Positions 50,271 through 59,177 of a DNA stretch of 64,000 nt are shown one piece after another; the first letter of the stretch is position 1, and each line of letters begins with the position of its first letter. The notes beneath the pieces are model-generated. The model saw only the letters and a list, made by a program, of their open reading frames with translations. It was not told the DNA's origin and ran no database searches. This DNA comes from Acuticoccus sediminis (GTDB taxonomy: Bacteria > Pseudomonadota > Alphaproteobacteria > Rhizobiales > Amorphaceae), in assembly GCF_003258595.1 (NCBI RefSeq), contig NZ_QHHQ01000002.1, positions 992,001-1,056,000 on the forward strand. The letters are read 5' to 3'. A program made the position numbers and the translations under genes.

Positions 50271-51401
50271 TCAGAAGAGGGCGGGCACGTCGTTGAGGCC
50301 TCTCGCGGTCTCCACGTAGGCGGCAAGGCCCGCCGCGAGGCGGTCGGCCCACTCGCCCGGCACCGAGGTGGAGACCTTGATGAAGCGGTCGCCGAAACGC
50401 TCGGTGTGGTAGGCGCCCTGGCGGATCATCACGCCGTCGCGGCGCGCCGCCTCGACGATCGCCTCCGGCGTGGCGCCGGTCCCGGCCGTCTCCAGCACCA
50501 GGAAGTTGCCGTGCGAGTGTGGCACCGGGAGCGTCATGCCGACGGCGAGCGCGGCCTCGGAAATCGCCGCCTTGTTGGCGCGGTCGATGCCGCGGACCGT
50601 CTCCATCCACTCCGCCTTCACCGAAAGGCCCGCCTGGGCGGCGCGCTGGGCGATCACCGACGCGCCGAGGACGGCCGGGGAGAGGGCGGCGAACTCGGCG
50701 ACCAGCGTCGGGCTCCCGACGAGCGCGCCGATGCGCAGCCCGGCGAGGCCGAGCCACTTGGAGAAGGACATGGAGCAGACCGCGCCCTCGGGCGCGACGG
50801 CGAGCGCAGGTGTGTGGCCGTCGGCGAAGTCGCGATAGGTGCAGTCGTGGACGAGGAGGGCGCCGGACTGGCGCGCGACGGCTGCGAACGCCTCGATCTC
50901 CTCGCGCGTGTAGCGGATGCCGAGCGGGTTGTTGGGGTCGACGAGGTAGACGATCGCGCAGCGGTGGTCGACCGCGGCCGCGAGCTGCTCGGGCGTCAGC
51001 TTGTAGTCGGTCGCGGCGTCCCAGATCGGGATCTTGATGACCTCGGCGCCGGCCTGCTCGGCGAAGAGGCACGGCCACTTCCAGGTCGGGTCGGTGGTGA
51101 CGAGCGTCGTCCCCGGCTTGCAGCGGGCGCGCACGATGAGGGAGAGCGCGTTGACGCCGCCTTCCGTCACCAGCGCGCTCATGCCGGGGATGCCGAGGTC
51201 GTCGACGATCCCCTGGCGGAGCGCCTCGAAACCGAGGGGCGGGGCGTAGGCGTTGTACTCCTGCGCCGCGATCGAGGCGTGCATCGCCTCGGTGACCGCC
51301 GGGTGCGCCGGGATATGGTTGGTGTTCTGACCCATCCAGGCGAGGCCCGGCGTCGCCACCAGGGTGTCGAAGTACCTGTTGCGGGTCTCGATGTCGGCCA
51401 T
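50271..51401 (-). CDS. Class I/II PLP-dependent aminotransferase
   Basis: A 376-residue fold-type I enzyme. Segments: YNAYAPPLGFEALRQGI, VTEGGVNALSLIVRA, DPNNPLGIRYT, and Schiff-base Lys in SMSFSKWLGLAGLRIG. The active site resembles aspartate aminotransferase-type enzymes. It starts one base into the SDR stop (TGATG overlap) and precedes the hydrolase by 16 bp. It would remove or add an amino group on a carboxylated intermediate. Confidence 0.91.
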   Translation of the reverse strand: MADIETRNRYFDTLVATPGLAWMGQNTNHIPAHPAVTEAMHASIAAQEYNAYAPPLGFEALRQGIVDDLGIPGMSALVTEGGVNALSLIVRARCKPGTTLVTTDPTWKWPCLFAEQAGAEVIKIPIWDAATDYKLTPEQLAAAVDHRCAIVYLVDPNNPLGIRYTREEIEAFAAVARQSGALLVHDCTYRDFADGHTPALAVAPEGAVCSMSFSKWLGLAGLRIGALVGSPTLVAEFAALSPAVLGASVIAQRAAQAGLSVKAEWMETVRGIDRANKAAISEAALAVGMTLPVPHSHGNFLVLETAGTGATPEAIVEAARRDGVMIRQGAYHTERFGDRFIKVSTSVPGEWADRLAAGLAAYVETARGLNDVPALF

Positions 51402-52177
51402 CAGATGACCGAGCCGCGGGCGGCGATGCCGCCGTCGATGGTGACGATCGTGCCGGTGATGTAGGCCGCGCGGGGGGAGGCGAGGAAGGCGCAGAGATCG
51501 GCCACCTCGCGCGCCGTCGCCGGGCGCCCGCCGGGGTATTTGGCGTAGAGCTCTTCCCAGCGGCTCTCGTCGCCCAGCAAGTCGATCGCCTTGCGCTTCA
51601 TGATCTTCAGCATGCGCGCGGTGTCGACCGGGCCGGGATTGACGCCGACGACGCGCACGCCATGGTCGAGGCTGCGTCCGCCCAGCGCCTTGGTGAAGCT
51701 CATCAGCGCGGCGTTGCCCGTGGATCCGGCGAAGTAGGCTGCGTCCCAGTTCTCGCCGGAGTTGCCGATCACGTTGACGATGACGCCGCCCTTGCCCTTG
51801 CGCCGCTTCCAGAACTCGCGCGACAGCGTGATGTAGCCGAACACCTTGAGGTCGAAGCCCTTGCGGATCGCCTCGTCGGTGACGTCCTCGATGGAGCCGG
51901 CCGGAATGTCGCCGGCATTGTTCATCAGGATGTCGACCTCGCCGCAGGCTTCGGCGAGCTCTTCCATGGCGGCGGTTGTGGAAAGGTCCGCCGGGTGGAT
52001 GGTGACGTTAACGTCATAGGGGGCGAGCTCGGACTTCAGCTCGGCCAGCGCCTCGCCGTTGCGCGCGGCGAGGTGGAGGTGACACCCTTCCTCGGCCAGC
52101 ACCAAGGCCAACGCGCGGCCGATCCCCTGCGAGGCGCCCGTGATGAGAGCGACCTTTCCGTTCAACTCGAGTTGCAC
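51401..52177 (-). CDS. Short-chain dehydrogenase/reductase with degenerate active site
   Basis: A 258-residue classical-SDR fold with TGASQGIG (13-20) and NNAGDI. Where YxxxK is expected the sequence is YFAGSTGN: aligning the following AALMSFTKALG with normal SDRs puts Asn155 at the Lys position and no Tyr four residues before it (Y148 is seven away). Activity as an ordinary dehydrogenase is therefore doubtful. GTG at 52177 gives the family-length N-terminus; a longer form from 52243 is possible. It is first gene of the minus operon, divergent from the aldolase. Confidence 0.86.
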   Translation of the reverse strand: MQLELNGKVALITGASQGIGRALALVLAEEGCHLHLAARNGEALAELKSELAPYDVNVTIHPADLSTTAAMEELAEACGEVDILMNNAGDIPAGSIEDVTDEAIRKGFDLKVFGYITLSREFWKRRKGKGGVIVNVIGNSGENWDAAYFAGSTGNAALMSFTKALGGRSLDHGVRVVGVNPGPVDTARMLKIMKRKAIDLLGDESRWEELYAKYPGGRPATAREVADLCAFLASPRAAYITGTIVTIDGGIAARGSVI

Positions 52178-52453
52178 CCGGCGTTGCCCCTGTGAATACA
52201 AATTCTCCGTCTCGACATACAAGATTGACGAACGGATCGCCAATACCGTGGGCGGGCGGGGCCGATGCCGTCAAGCGGCGGCAAGGCCGTCGCCCAAAAG
52301 ATACGCCGCATGACGCGTGGATCGGCGCCCTCGCGCCGGATTTGCTCAAACTTTGTCCGACGGTCGGCTGTGCGCGCGGGCCAGCCCTCATTATACAAGA
52401 ATTCGGATGTCGCGTTCGCCGGGGTCCCGGCACGACTCATGGAGGTCTGACCG
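52178..52453. promoter_or_regulatory. Divergent region between SDR operon and aldolase-monooxygenase pair
   Basis: A 276-bp gap with no supportable gene. Three ATACAA motifs occur near 52197, 52218 and 52393, the first followed by ATTCTC and the last by GAATTC, in AT-rich patches at both ends. They may mark a common regulator site, but no regulator gene is adjacent. GGAGG (52441-52445) is the aldolase ribosome site. Confidence 0.35.
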
Positions 52454-53230
52454 ATGCAAGCCAACGCCCCCACGCCCACCGGCGTGTCCGCCAGCGAATG
52501 GGACGCGCGCGTCAAGCTCGCCGCCGCCTACCGCATGGTGGCGCGCCTCGGCCTCGATGACCTCATCTACAACCATATCTCGCTGCGCGTGCCGGGGGAG
52601 GCGGGAGCCTTCCTCATCAACCCCTACGGGATGCTCTTCTCGCAGATCACCGCGTCGTCGCTCGTCAAGATCGACACCAACGGCAGGAAGCTGTCCGAGA
52701 GCGCCTACGAGGTGAACGTCGCCGCCTTCGTCATCCACGCTGCGATCCATAATTCGCGCGAGGATGCGCACTGCGTCCTCCACACCCACTCGGACGCCTC
52801 GACCGCCGTCTCCGGCCAGCCGGACGGGCTACTGCCGCTGTCCCAGTTCGCGATGCGATTCTACGACCGGCAGGGGTTCCACGACTACGAGGGCGTCGCC
52901 ATCGACCTCGACGAGCAGTCCCGCCTCGTCGCCGACCTCGGCACGCACCCGGTCATGCTGATGCGCAACCACGGCATCCTGACCGTCGGCCGCACCCCGG
53001 GCGAGGCCTTCATGCTGCTCTATTATTTCGAGCGCGCGGCGAAGATCCAGCTCGCGATGCAGGCGGCCACCGCGTCCGGCATCCCGCTCGTGATGCCCTC
53101 GCCGGAGACCTGCGAGAAGGCCGCCCGCCAGTTCTGGGAGATGAAGGGCGACATCCTCGTCCCCGGCGAGCGCGAGTGGCCGGCGCTGATGCTCGAGCTC
53201 GACAGGACCGACCCGGATTACCGCTCGTGA
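52454..53230 (+). CDS. Class II aldolase/adducin family protein
   Basis: A 258-residue metal-dependent aldolase/decarboxylase fold. Zinc ligands: HTH in CVLHTHSDAS and a later His in MRNHGIL. The family includes fuculose-1-phosphate aldolase and aromatic/pyridine carboxylate decarboxylases. No sugar-phosphate operon context is present, so a decarboxylase role on an aromatic or N-heterocyclic acid is as plausible as an aldolase. It overlaps the flavin monooxygenase start by GTGA. Confidence 0.91.
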   Translation: MQANAPTPTGVSASEWDARVKLAAAYRMVARLGLDDLIYNHISLRVPGEAGAFLINPYGMLFSQITASSLVKIDTNGRKLSESAYEVNVAAFVIHAAIHNSREDAHCVLHTHSDASTAVSGQPDGLLPLSQFAMRFYDRQGFHDYEGVAIDLDEQSRLVADLGTHPVMLMRNHGILTVGRTPGEAFMLLYYFERAAKIQLAMQAATASGIPLVMPSPETCEKAARQFWEMKGDILVPGEREWPALMLELDRTDPDYRS

Positions 53231-54552
53231 GCGAACGACACCTCCACCTCGGCCTCTTCCTCCTCGGCACCGGCAGCCACATCGCCGGCTGGCGGATGCC
53301 CGGCGCCGTCACCTCGTTCGAGGACGTGCCGGCGGTGGTCGCCATCGCCCGGGAGGCCGAGCGCGCGCTCTTCGACCTCATCTTCATCGGCGACAACCTT
53401 AACGCCGACCCCACCGCGCACCCGTCCTACACCTCGCGCCTTGAGCCGATCACGCTCCTGTCCGCGGTGGCGATGACGACGTCCCACATCGGCCTCGGCG
53501 CCACCGCCTCCACCACCTATGGCGATCCGTGGTCGCTGGCGCGCGCGTTCGCCTCGCTCGACCACATCTCCGGCGGCCGGGCGGCGTGGAACTCGGTGAC
53601 GACGTCCAACCCGCAGGCCGCGGCGAACTTCGGCAAGATCCACCCGGACCACGCCCGCCGCTACGAGATGAGCGCCGAGTTCATCGAGGTGGCGAAGGCG
53701 TTGTGGGACGCCTGGGCCCCGGACGCGGTCGTGCGCGACCATGCCACCGGCGCCTACTTCGACCCGGCGAAAATCCGCCCGATCGACCATGACGGGACCT
53801 TCTTCAAGGTGAAGGGGCCGCTCAACATCACCCGCGCGCCGCAGGGGCGGCCGGTGATCCTCCAGGCCGGCGGATCCGAGGCGGGGCAGGAGCTCGCCGC
53901 CAGGCACGCCGACGTCGTGTTCACCGTCACCCAGGACCAGGGCGAGGCGATCGCCTTCTATCGCGGCCTCAAGGCCCGCCTGCCGAAGCACGGGCGCACC
54001 GAGGCCGACCTCAAGATCCTCCCCGGCGTGATGCCCGTCGTCGCCGAGACCGAGGCCGAGGCGCGCGACAAGCTCGACACCCTGATGGGCTTCGTCGGCG
54101 CGCGCGACGCCCTCGGCATCCTCGGGGAGCGCTTCAACCACGATTTCTCCGGCGACGACATCGACGGGCCGATCCCCGAGAGCCTCGGCGAGAACGACGC
54201 CTACCACGCGTTCGCGAGCGCCATGCTGGGCAAGGCCCGGCGCGAGAACATGCGCCTCAAGGACCTCGCCAACCTCGTCGCCGCCGCGCGGGGCCACTGG
54301 GTCCTGTGCGGCTCGGCCGACCAGGTCGCCGACACGCTGGTGGACTGGTTCGAGAGCGGCGCGGCGGACGGCTTCAACGTCATGCCGCCCTGGTTCATGG
54401 AGGGCTTCACCGACTTCACCCGGCTCGTCGTCCCGCGCCTCCAGGACCGCGGCCTGTTCCGCACCGCCTATGAGGGGACGACCCTGCGCCAGTCCCTCGG
54501 CCTTCAGGTCCCCCCGGTCGGCGGCAGCGTCGAGACGCTCGCGGGGGCCTGA
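53227..54552 (+). CDS. LLM-class flavin-dependent monooxygenase (NtaA/SnaA/DszA type)
   Basis: A 441-residue bacterial-luciferase-fold oxygenase of the nitrilotriacetate monooxygenase/dibenzothiophene desulfurase group. Typical features: GWRMPGAV near the N-terminus, FDLIFIGDN, STTYGDPWSLARAFASLDHISGGRAAWN and a FMN-phosphate region at RPVILQAGGSEAGQELAARHADVVF. These use FMNH2 from a separate reductase, which is not present here. GTG start coupled to the aldolase stop. It may perform N-dealkylation or C-N/C-S cleavage feeding the divergent operon. The 3' side has repeat copy B. Confidence 0.92.
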   Translation: MSERHLHLGLFLLGTGSHIAGWRMPGAVTSFEDVPAVVAIAREAERALFDLIFIGDNLNADPTAHPSYTSRLEPITLLSAVAMTTSHIGLGATASTTYGDPWSLARAFASLDHISGGRAAWNSVTTSNPQAAANFGKIHPDHARRYEMSAEFIEVAKALWDAWAPDAVVRDHATGAYFDPAKIRPIDHDGTFFKVKGPLNITRAPQGRPVILQAGGSEAGQELAARHADVVFTVTQDQGEAIAFYRGLKARLPKHGRTEADLKILPGVMPVVAETEAEARDKLDTLMGFVGARDALGILGERFNHDFSGDDIDGPIPESLGENDAYHAFASAMLGKARRENMRLKDLANLVAAARGHWVLCGSADQVADTLVDWFESGAADGFNVMPPWFMEGFTDFTRLVVPRLQDRGLFRTAYEGTTLRQSLGLQVPPVGGSVETLAGA

Positions 54553-54612
54553 GCGGTTTTCTGCGGCGCCGCCGGGAATGGCCGCGGACGCCGTGCCGGT
54601 GGAGCCGCCGGC

Positions 54613-54816
54613 GCGAGGGGAGTTCCCCCCTCGCGCTCCCTCCGCCTCGCCGGCAGGCAGGGTTGCAGGACGGACGGCCGCCTCGGCGGCCGCCCGGCCT
54701 TCAACCCCGCGAACAGGCTGTGCCGGACCGCGCCGGCGTCAAGCGCCCGTCCTCGCCATGCTCGCTGCGCTGCGCGGGGCTCCGGGCGCGCGCTTGACCC
54801 CGACACGGTCCTTCGG
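54613..54816 (+). repeat. Dispersed ~205-bp intergenic repeat, copy B
   Basis: Second copy of the element at 46919-47124, same orientation. Hairpin GCGAGGGG-AGTTCC-CCCCTCGC (54613-54634) is identical. GTCAAGCGCCCGTCCTCGCC at 54738-54757 is nearly the same as copy A, and GTCAAGCGC (54738-54746) pairs with GCGCTTGAC (54790-54798). It occupies the 300-bp gap between the convergent monooxygenase and dctM genes, which otherwise contains nothing I can name. Confidence 0.75.
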
Positions 54817-54852
54817 CGCGGGGGCCCGTGAAGCCGGGCATGGAGGTGGAGG

Positions 54853-56163
54853 TCAGGTGTTGATGAGGCTCGGCAGGAAGGTGCTGAGCCAGGGGAAGGC
54901 GATGATCAGCGCCAGCGTGATCATGTCGGTGACGATGAACCACGTCACCCCCTTGAAGATCGTCGTCAGCCGCACCGTGTCCCCCAGCGCGCCCTTGATG
55001 ATGTAGACGTTGAGCCCCACCGGCGGCGTCAGCAGGCCGATCTCGAGGAGCTTCACCAGGATCACGCCGAAGTAGATCAGCTCGATCCCGCTCTCCTGCG
55101 CGATCGGCAGGATGATCGGCATGGTGAGGAGCATGATGCCGATGGAATCGAGGAAGCAGCCGAGGATCAGGTAGAGGACCGCCACCATCAGGATGACGGC
55201 GAGGTCCGAGGAGCCCATCGTCAGGAGCTCATCGGCGATGAAGCGCGGCACGCCGCTGAGCGCCATGAACTTGCCCAGCAGCGCCGTGCCGATCACCACC
55301 ATGAAGATGCCCGAGGTCGAGGCCAGCGTCGACAGCCCGCTCCGGCGCAGCGAATCGAGCGTGAGGCTGCCGCGCACGGCCGCCAGCAGGATCGCCAGCG
55401 CGGCGCCGACCGCCCCCGCCTCCGTCGGGCTGAAGACGCCCACGAAGATGCCGGTCAGGACGCCGACGATGATCGCCGGCAGCGCCCACGTCTCCTTGAG
55501 GGCGGCGAGGAGGTCGGCCCGCGTGAAGGTCTCGTCCACCTTCGGCGCGAGGTCCGGGTTGCGCATGCAGCGGATGACGATCATGCCGACGAACATGCCC
55601 GCAGACAGCAGCCCTGGCAGGAACCCGGCGATGAAGAGCTTCGCGATCGAGACCTCGGCGAGGTAGCCGTAGAGCACCATCAGGATCGACGGCGGGATCA
55701 GCGAGCCGAGCGTGCCGGCCGCCGCGATGACGCCCGTCGCGAGGCCCGGGTGGTAGCGGTAGCGCAGCATCTCGGGCGTCGCGATGCGCGCGAACGCCGA
55801 CGCCGTCGCGACGCTGGACCCGGAGGCCGCCGACAGCAGCGCGCAGGCCCCGACGCTCGCCACCGCGAGCCCCCCCGGCAGCCAGGAGAGCAGGATCCGC
55901 ATCGCTCGGAAGAGGCCGGCGGAGATGCCCGACTCGGACGCCACGAAGCCCATCAGCAGGAACATCGGGATCGCGGTCAGATTCCAGTCGCCGACGAAGT
56001 TGAACGGGATCGCCGTCAGGATTCCCCACGCCGCGCGCATGTTCAGCATCATGCCGATGCCGAAGAACGACACGATGCCGAGCGCGACGCCGATCTGCAC
56101 CCGCAGGAGGAGAAGCAGGAAGCCCGCGCCGAGGCCGACGAAGCCGATGGTGAGATTGTCCAT
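54853..56163 (-). CDS. dctM: TRAP transporter large permease DctM (second system)
   Basis: A 436-residue, ~12-TM DctM. Family segments: LLSAASGSSVATASAFARIATPEM, LGSLIPPSILMVLYGYL, FLDSIGIMLLTMPIILPI and LTPPVGLNVYIIKG. It starts 5 bp after dctQ and ends the six-gene hyuA-hyuB-DAO-dctPQM operon, next to repeat copy B. Confidence 0.95.
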   Translation of the reverse strand: MDNLTIGFVGLGAGFLLLLLRVQIGVALGIVSFFGIGMMLNMRAAWGILTAIPFNFVGDWNLTAIPMFLLMGFVASESGISAGLFRAMRILLSWLPGGLAVASVGACALLSAASGSSVATASAFARIATPEMLRYRYHPGLATGVIAAAGTLGSLIPPSILMVLYGYLAEVSIAKLFIAGFLPGLLSAGMFVGMIVIRCMRNPDLAPKVDETFTRADLLAALKETWALPAIIVGVLTGIFVGVFSPTEAGAVGAALAILLAAVRGSLTLDSLRRSGLSTLASTSGIFMVVIGTALLGKFMALSGVPRFIADELLTMGSSDLAVILMVAVLYLILGCFLDSIGIMLLTMPIILPIAQESGIELIYFGVILVKLLEIGLLTPPVGLNVYIIKGALGDTVRLTTIFKGVTWFIVTDMITLALIIAFPWLSTFLPSLINT

Positions 56164-56168
56164 GAGGT

Positions 56169-56690
56169 TTACGCGGCGCTGTCTTCGGGGGAGGCGGGCG
56201 TCGGATCGAAGTCGGGGTCCGTCGCCGCGCGCCAGGCGTGGATCAGGACCATCAGCAGGATCGCCGCGAAGCCGAGCGGCAGCGCGAACTTGGCCGGCCA
56301 GATCGTCACGTAGACCGCGCCCATCATCATCTCGCCGATGTTGAAGGAGCGCACCGCGTCGTTCCACGTCTGGTACGTGAGGATCGCGAAGAAGACGGCC
56401 GAGACGAGGTAGCCGAGGACGAGGACCACCTGCCGCAGGCGGACCGGGAGCGCGCGGTAGAGGAGGTCGACGGAGATGTGCTCGTGCTTGTGCTCGACGA
56501 ACGCGAGCGGCAGGAACACCACGAACACCATGTGGTAGACCGAGATGATCTCGAGGTTGCCGGCGATCGGGCGATTGAAGAGGTTGCTCGCCAGGACGTC
56601 GGCCACCGTCTGAAGCATCATCAGGAAGAGGCTGATGAGAGCGAGGGCGGCGAGGAGGCCCGCCAGCCGTACGGCCCAACGTTCGATCAT
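56169..56690 (-). CDS. dctQ: TRAP transporter small permease DctQ (second system)
   Basis: A 173-residue, four-TM protein (near 12-35, 48-70, 90-112 and 130-152). FNRPIAGNLEIISVYHMVFVVFLP is a typical DctQ segment, and EHKHEHISVD is the conserved post-TM2 region. It lies 34 bp after dctP and 5 bp before dctM. Confidence 0.91.
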   Translation of the reverse strand: MIERWAVRLAGLLAALALISLFLMMLQTVADVLASNLFNRPIAGNLEIISVYHMVFVVFLPLAFVEHKHEHISVDLLYRALPVRLRQVVLVLGYLVSAVFFAILTYQTWNDAVRSFNIGEMMMGAVYVTIWPAKFALPLGFAAILLMVLIHAWRAATDPDFDPTPASPEDSAA

Positions 56691-56724
56691 GCCGTGGTCC
56701 CCCGCTCTCTCATTGCGTCCAGGA

Positions 56725-57849
56725 TCAGTTCGCGCCGTAGGTGGCGACGTCGAGCTTGTCGTAGATCTCCTTGTGGAACAGCGCCTTCACCGCGTCGAGG
56801 TCGCCCTCGTCCACGTCCGCCATCAGGCCCTGCCACTTGGCGTAGGTGTCGTTGAAGCGCTGCAGCAGGCCGTCGCTGCCCTCCAGGTTGAACCGCGAGC
56901 CGACGTCGAGCGCCATCGGCTCCACCTTCTCGGCCACGAACGTGTCGAGGCTCGCCTGCAAGTCTTCGGCCGGCTCGCTGACGGTGACGCCGTGCGCGTC
57001 CGCCTCGGCCAGCGCGTCGTCGACGGACGCGAGGTAGGCGGCGGTCATGTCGACGATGTTGTCGGCGATGGTATCGACGAGGAGCCGGCGCTCATTCTCG
57101 CCGAGACCGTCCCACGCGGGCTTGTTCATCGCGTACTCCCAGCCCGCGAAGTAGGGGCCGAGGTCGAGGAGTGTGACGTTCTTGGCGACGTCCCACAGCG
57201 AGCGCGACTTGAGGTCGTTGGCGGCGTTGATGGCGCAGTCGAGCTGGCCCTTCTCGAGGCCGGAGAACATCTCCGACGAGGGGACGTTCACGGCGGCGGC
57301 GTCCACGGATGCGGCCCAGGCGGCGTGGACCGGGCTCGGCATGCGCAGCTTCTTGCCGGCGATGTCGGCCAGCGAGACCACCGGCGTGCGGCACATCATG
57401 ATGTAGGAAGGCGAGGCGTAGCTGCCGAGGAAGACGATCCCCTGGGAGGCGAACATCTCCTGCATCATCGGGTCGTTGATGTAGAAGTCCGCGACCGCAC
57501 CGGCGACCGTCATGGAATCGCGCAACCCGATGCCGAGCGCGGCGAGCACGTTGTCGGCCGGGAGGTCGGACGGCGTATAGGTGCCGGCGTGGTAGGTCAT
57601 GTCGACGATGCCGTCGCGCAGGCCCGACAGGTGCGCTGCCGGCGGCAGCACCGCGTCGCCGGTGTAGACCTGCATCGTGAGGTCGCCGCCGGACTTCTCC
57701 TTCAGCGTCTCGGCGAGGGCGAGGTAGCCGTCCCTGGTCAGCGGATGGGTGTTCGGGAACCACACGCTGGCGGTGATCTCGGTCGCCGCGGCGGGCACGG
57801 CCGCCATGCCGAGGAAGCCTAGGGCGATGGCGCTGGTGAGGAGTCTCAT
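56725..57849 (-). CDS. dctP: TRAP transporter solute-binding protein DctP (second system)
   Basis: A 374-residue DctP-type receptor. The Sec signal peptide ends near VPAAATEIT. SVWFPNTHPLTRDGYLALAE and the carboxylate-binding Arg region GKKLRMPSPVHAAW are family features. It is longer than the first DctP (345) and clearly distinct. The 47-bp gap from the oxidase gene and same orientation place it in the hyuAB-DAO operon, so it likely imports that pathway's substrate. Confidence 0.93.
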   Translation of the reverse strand: MRLLTSAIALGFLGMAAVPAAATEITASVWFPNTHPLTRDGYLALAETLKEKSGGDLTMQVYTGDAVLPPAAHLSGLRDGIVDMTYHAGTYTPSDLPADNVLAALGIGLRDSMTVAGAVADFYINDPMMQEMFASQGIVFLGSYASPSYIMMCRTPVVSLADIAGKKLRMPSPVHAAWAASVDAAAVNVPSSEMFSGLEKGQLDCAINAANDLKSRSLWDVAKNVTLLDLGPYFAGWEYAMNKPAWDGLGENERRLLVDTIADNIVDMTAAYLASVDDALAEADAHGVTVSEPAEDLQASLDTFVAEKVEPMALDVGSRFNLEGSDGLLQRFNDTYAKWQGLMADVDEGDLDAVKALFHKEIYDKLDVATYGAN

Positions 57850-57896
57850 GATCGGGCCTCTTCCTGTTGATGGGGCGCGGGGTGGTCTCGTCACGC

Positions 57897-59177
57897 TCAG
57901 CCGGGAAAGCCGAGCCTGTCTCTCGCCCAGTACCAGCGCACGCCGAGGTTCATGACCGGACGGCGCATGGCGTGCCAGGCGACGGGGGCGATGGGGATGG
58001 GGACAAGCGGCAGGGGCGTTCCGTGCGCGATGTGGGCGGCGAGGGCGCGTCCCGTCGCGCTCGCCATGGCGATGCCGCGCCCGTTGTAGCCCTGCGCCGC
58101 GAAGAGGCCGGGCTCCGGGGTGTGGACGTGCGGCAGGTGGTCCATCGTCAGCGCGAGGTGGCCGGACCAGACGTAGTCGACCGGCACGTCCTTCACGGCG
58201 GGGAAGAGGCTCCTCATGCCGCCGACGAGCGCCTCGCCGAGCGCCGCCTTCTGGTCCGGGCCGACCGCGCCGCGGCCGCCGAAGACGAGCCGGTCGTCCG
58301 GCGACAGGCGCATGTAGAAGGCGAGCTTGCGCGTCTCGGACAGGCAGGCGCGGCTCGCCATCACCCCGGCGGACAGCGCCGGCGGCAGCGGCGCGGTCGC
58401 GACGACCATGCTCTGCACCTGCAGGATGCTCTGCGCGAGGCCCGGCACCAGGCCGCTGCCGTAGGCGTTGGTGGCGACGACGACGGTCCTCGCGCTCACC
58501 GTTCCCGCCGGGGTCGAGACGCTCCAGCGGTCGCCGGCGCGGCGGAGGGCGGTGACGGGCGTCTTCTCGTGGAGCGTCCCGCCGGCGGCGACGAAGGCGC
58601 GCGCGAGGCCGCGGACGTAGGCGAGCGGCTGGACGAGGCCGGCGCGCGGGTCGCGCCAGCCGCCGTGGTAGGCTCCGGTTCCGATCCGCGCCTCGATGTC
58701 GGCGGGGGAAAGCATCTCGACGGCGACGCCGCGGGCCGCCCACTGCCGCGCGCGCGCCTGGACGGCGGGGAGGGCGCGGGCCGAGTGGGCCGCCTGGATC
58801 CAGCCGTTCCGTTCGGGCTGGCACCGGATCGCGTGCCGCTCGACGAGGTCGAAGACGACGTCCGCCGCGGTCCCGGCGAAGTCAACGAGGGCGGCGCCCC
58901 CTTTCGCCTCGAGCTGGTCCGGGTCGTCCTTGAGGCCGGGGATGACCTGGCCGCCGTTGCGGCCCGAGGCGCCGAAGCCGACCTCCTCGGCCTCGAGGAC
59001 GGTGACCTCACGCCCCGCCTCGGCGAGGTGCAGCGCGGTCGAAAGGCCCGTGAAGCCGGCGCCGACGACGCAGCAGTCGACCTCGGCGTCGCCCGCGAGC
59101 GGGGCGGCCGACAGGCGCGGCTCCTCGCACTGCGCGAACCACAGCGAGCGCTCGAAGGAGGCCGCGCTCGTTCCCAT
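57897..59177 (-). CDS. FAD-dependent oxidoreductase, DAO/PuuB-like
   Basis: A 426-residue amine/amino-acid oxidase-type flavoprotein. CCVVGAGFTGLSTALHLAEAG and FGASGRNGGQ are the FAD motifs of the gamma-glutamylputrescine oxidase-like DAO group. The C-terminal GYNGRGIAMASATGRALAAHI contacts the flavin. Likely oxidises a secondary or primary amine with release of aldehyde or methylamine. TGATG overlap with hyuB. A nearby XRE-cupin regulator matches the PuuR/PuuB pairing known from putrescine use, though no glutamylation enzyme is present. Confidence 0.9.
   Translation of the reverse strand: MGTSAASFERSLWFAQCEEPRLSAAPLAGDAEVDCCVVGAGFTGLSTALHLAEAGREVTVLEAEEVGFGASGRNGGQVIPGLKDDPDQLEAKGGAALVDFAGTAADVVFDLVERHAIRCQPERNGWIQAAHSARALPAVQARARQWAARGVAVEMLSPADIEARIGTGAYHGGWRDPRAGLVQPLAYVRGLARAFVAAGGTLHEKTPVTALRRAGDRWSVSTPAGTVSARTVVVATNAYGSGLVPGLAQSILQVQSMVVATAPLPPALSAGVMASRACLSETRKLAFYMRLSPDDRLVFGGRGAVGPDQKAALGEALVGGMRSLFPAVKDVPVDYVWSGHLALTMDHLPHVHTPEPGLFAAQGYNGRGIAMASATGRALAAHIAHGTPLPLVPIPIAPVAWHAMRRPVMNLGVRWYWARDRLGFPG

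Noticed and set aside
50271-54552. Assignment of the SDR/aminotransferase/alpha-beta hydrolase/class II aldolase set to vitamin B6 degradation
   Set aside because: The aminotransferase does not look like pyridoxamine-pyruvate aminotransferase, the SDR lacks catalytic residues, and the M20 and cupin genes do not fit. Only fold-level resemblance remains.
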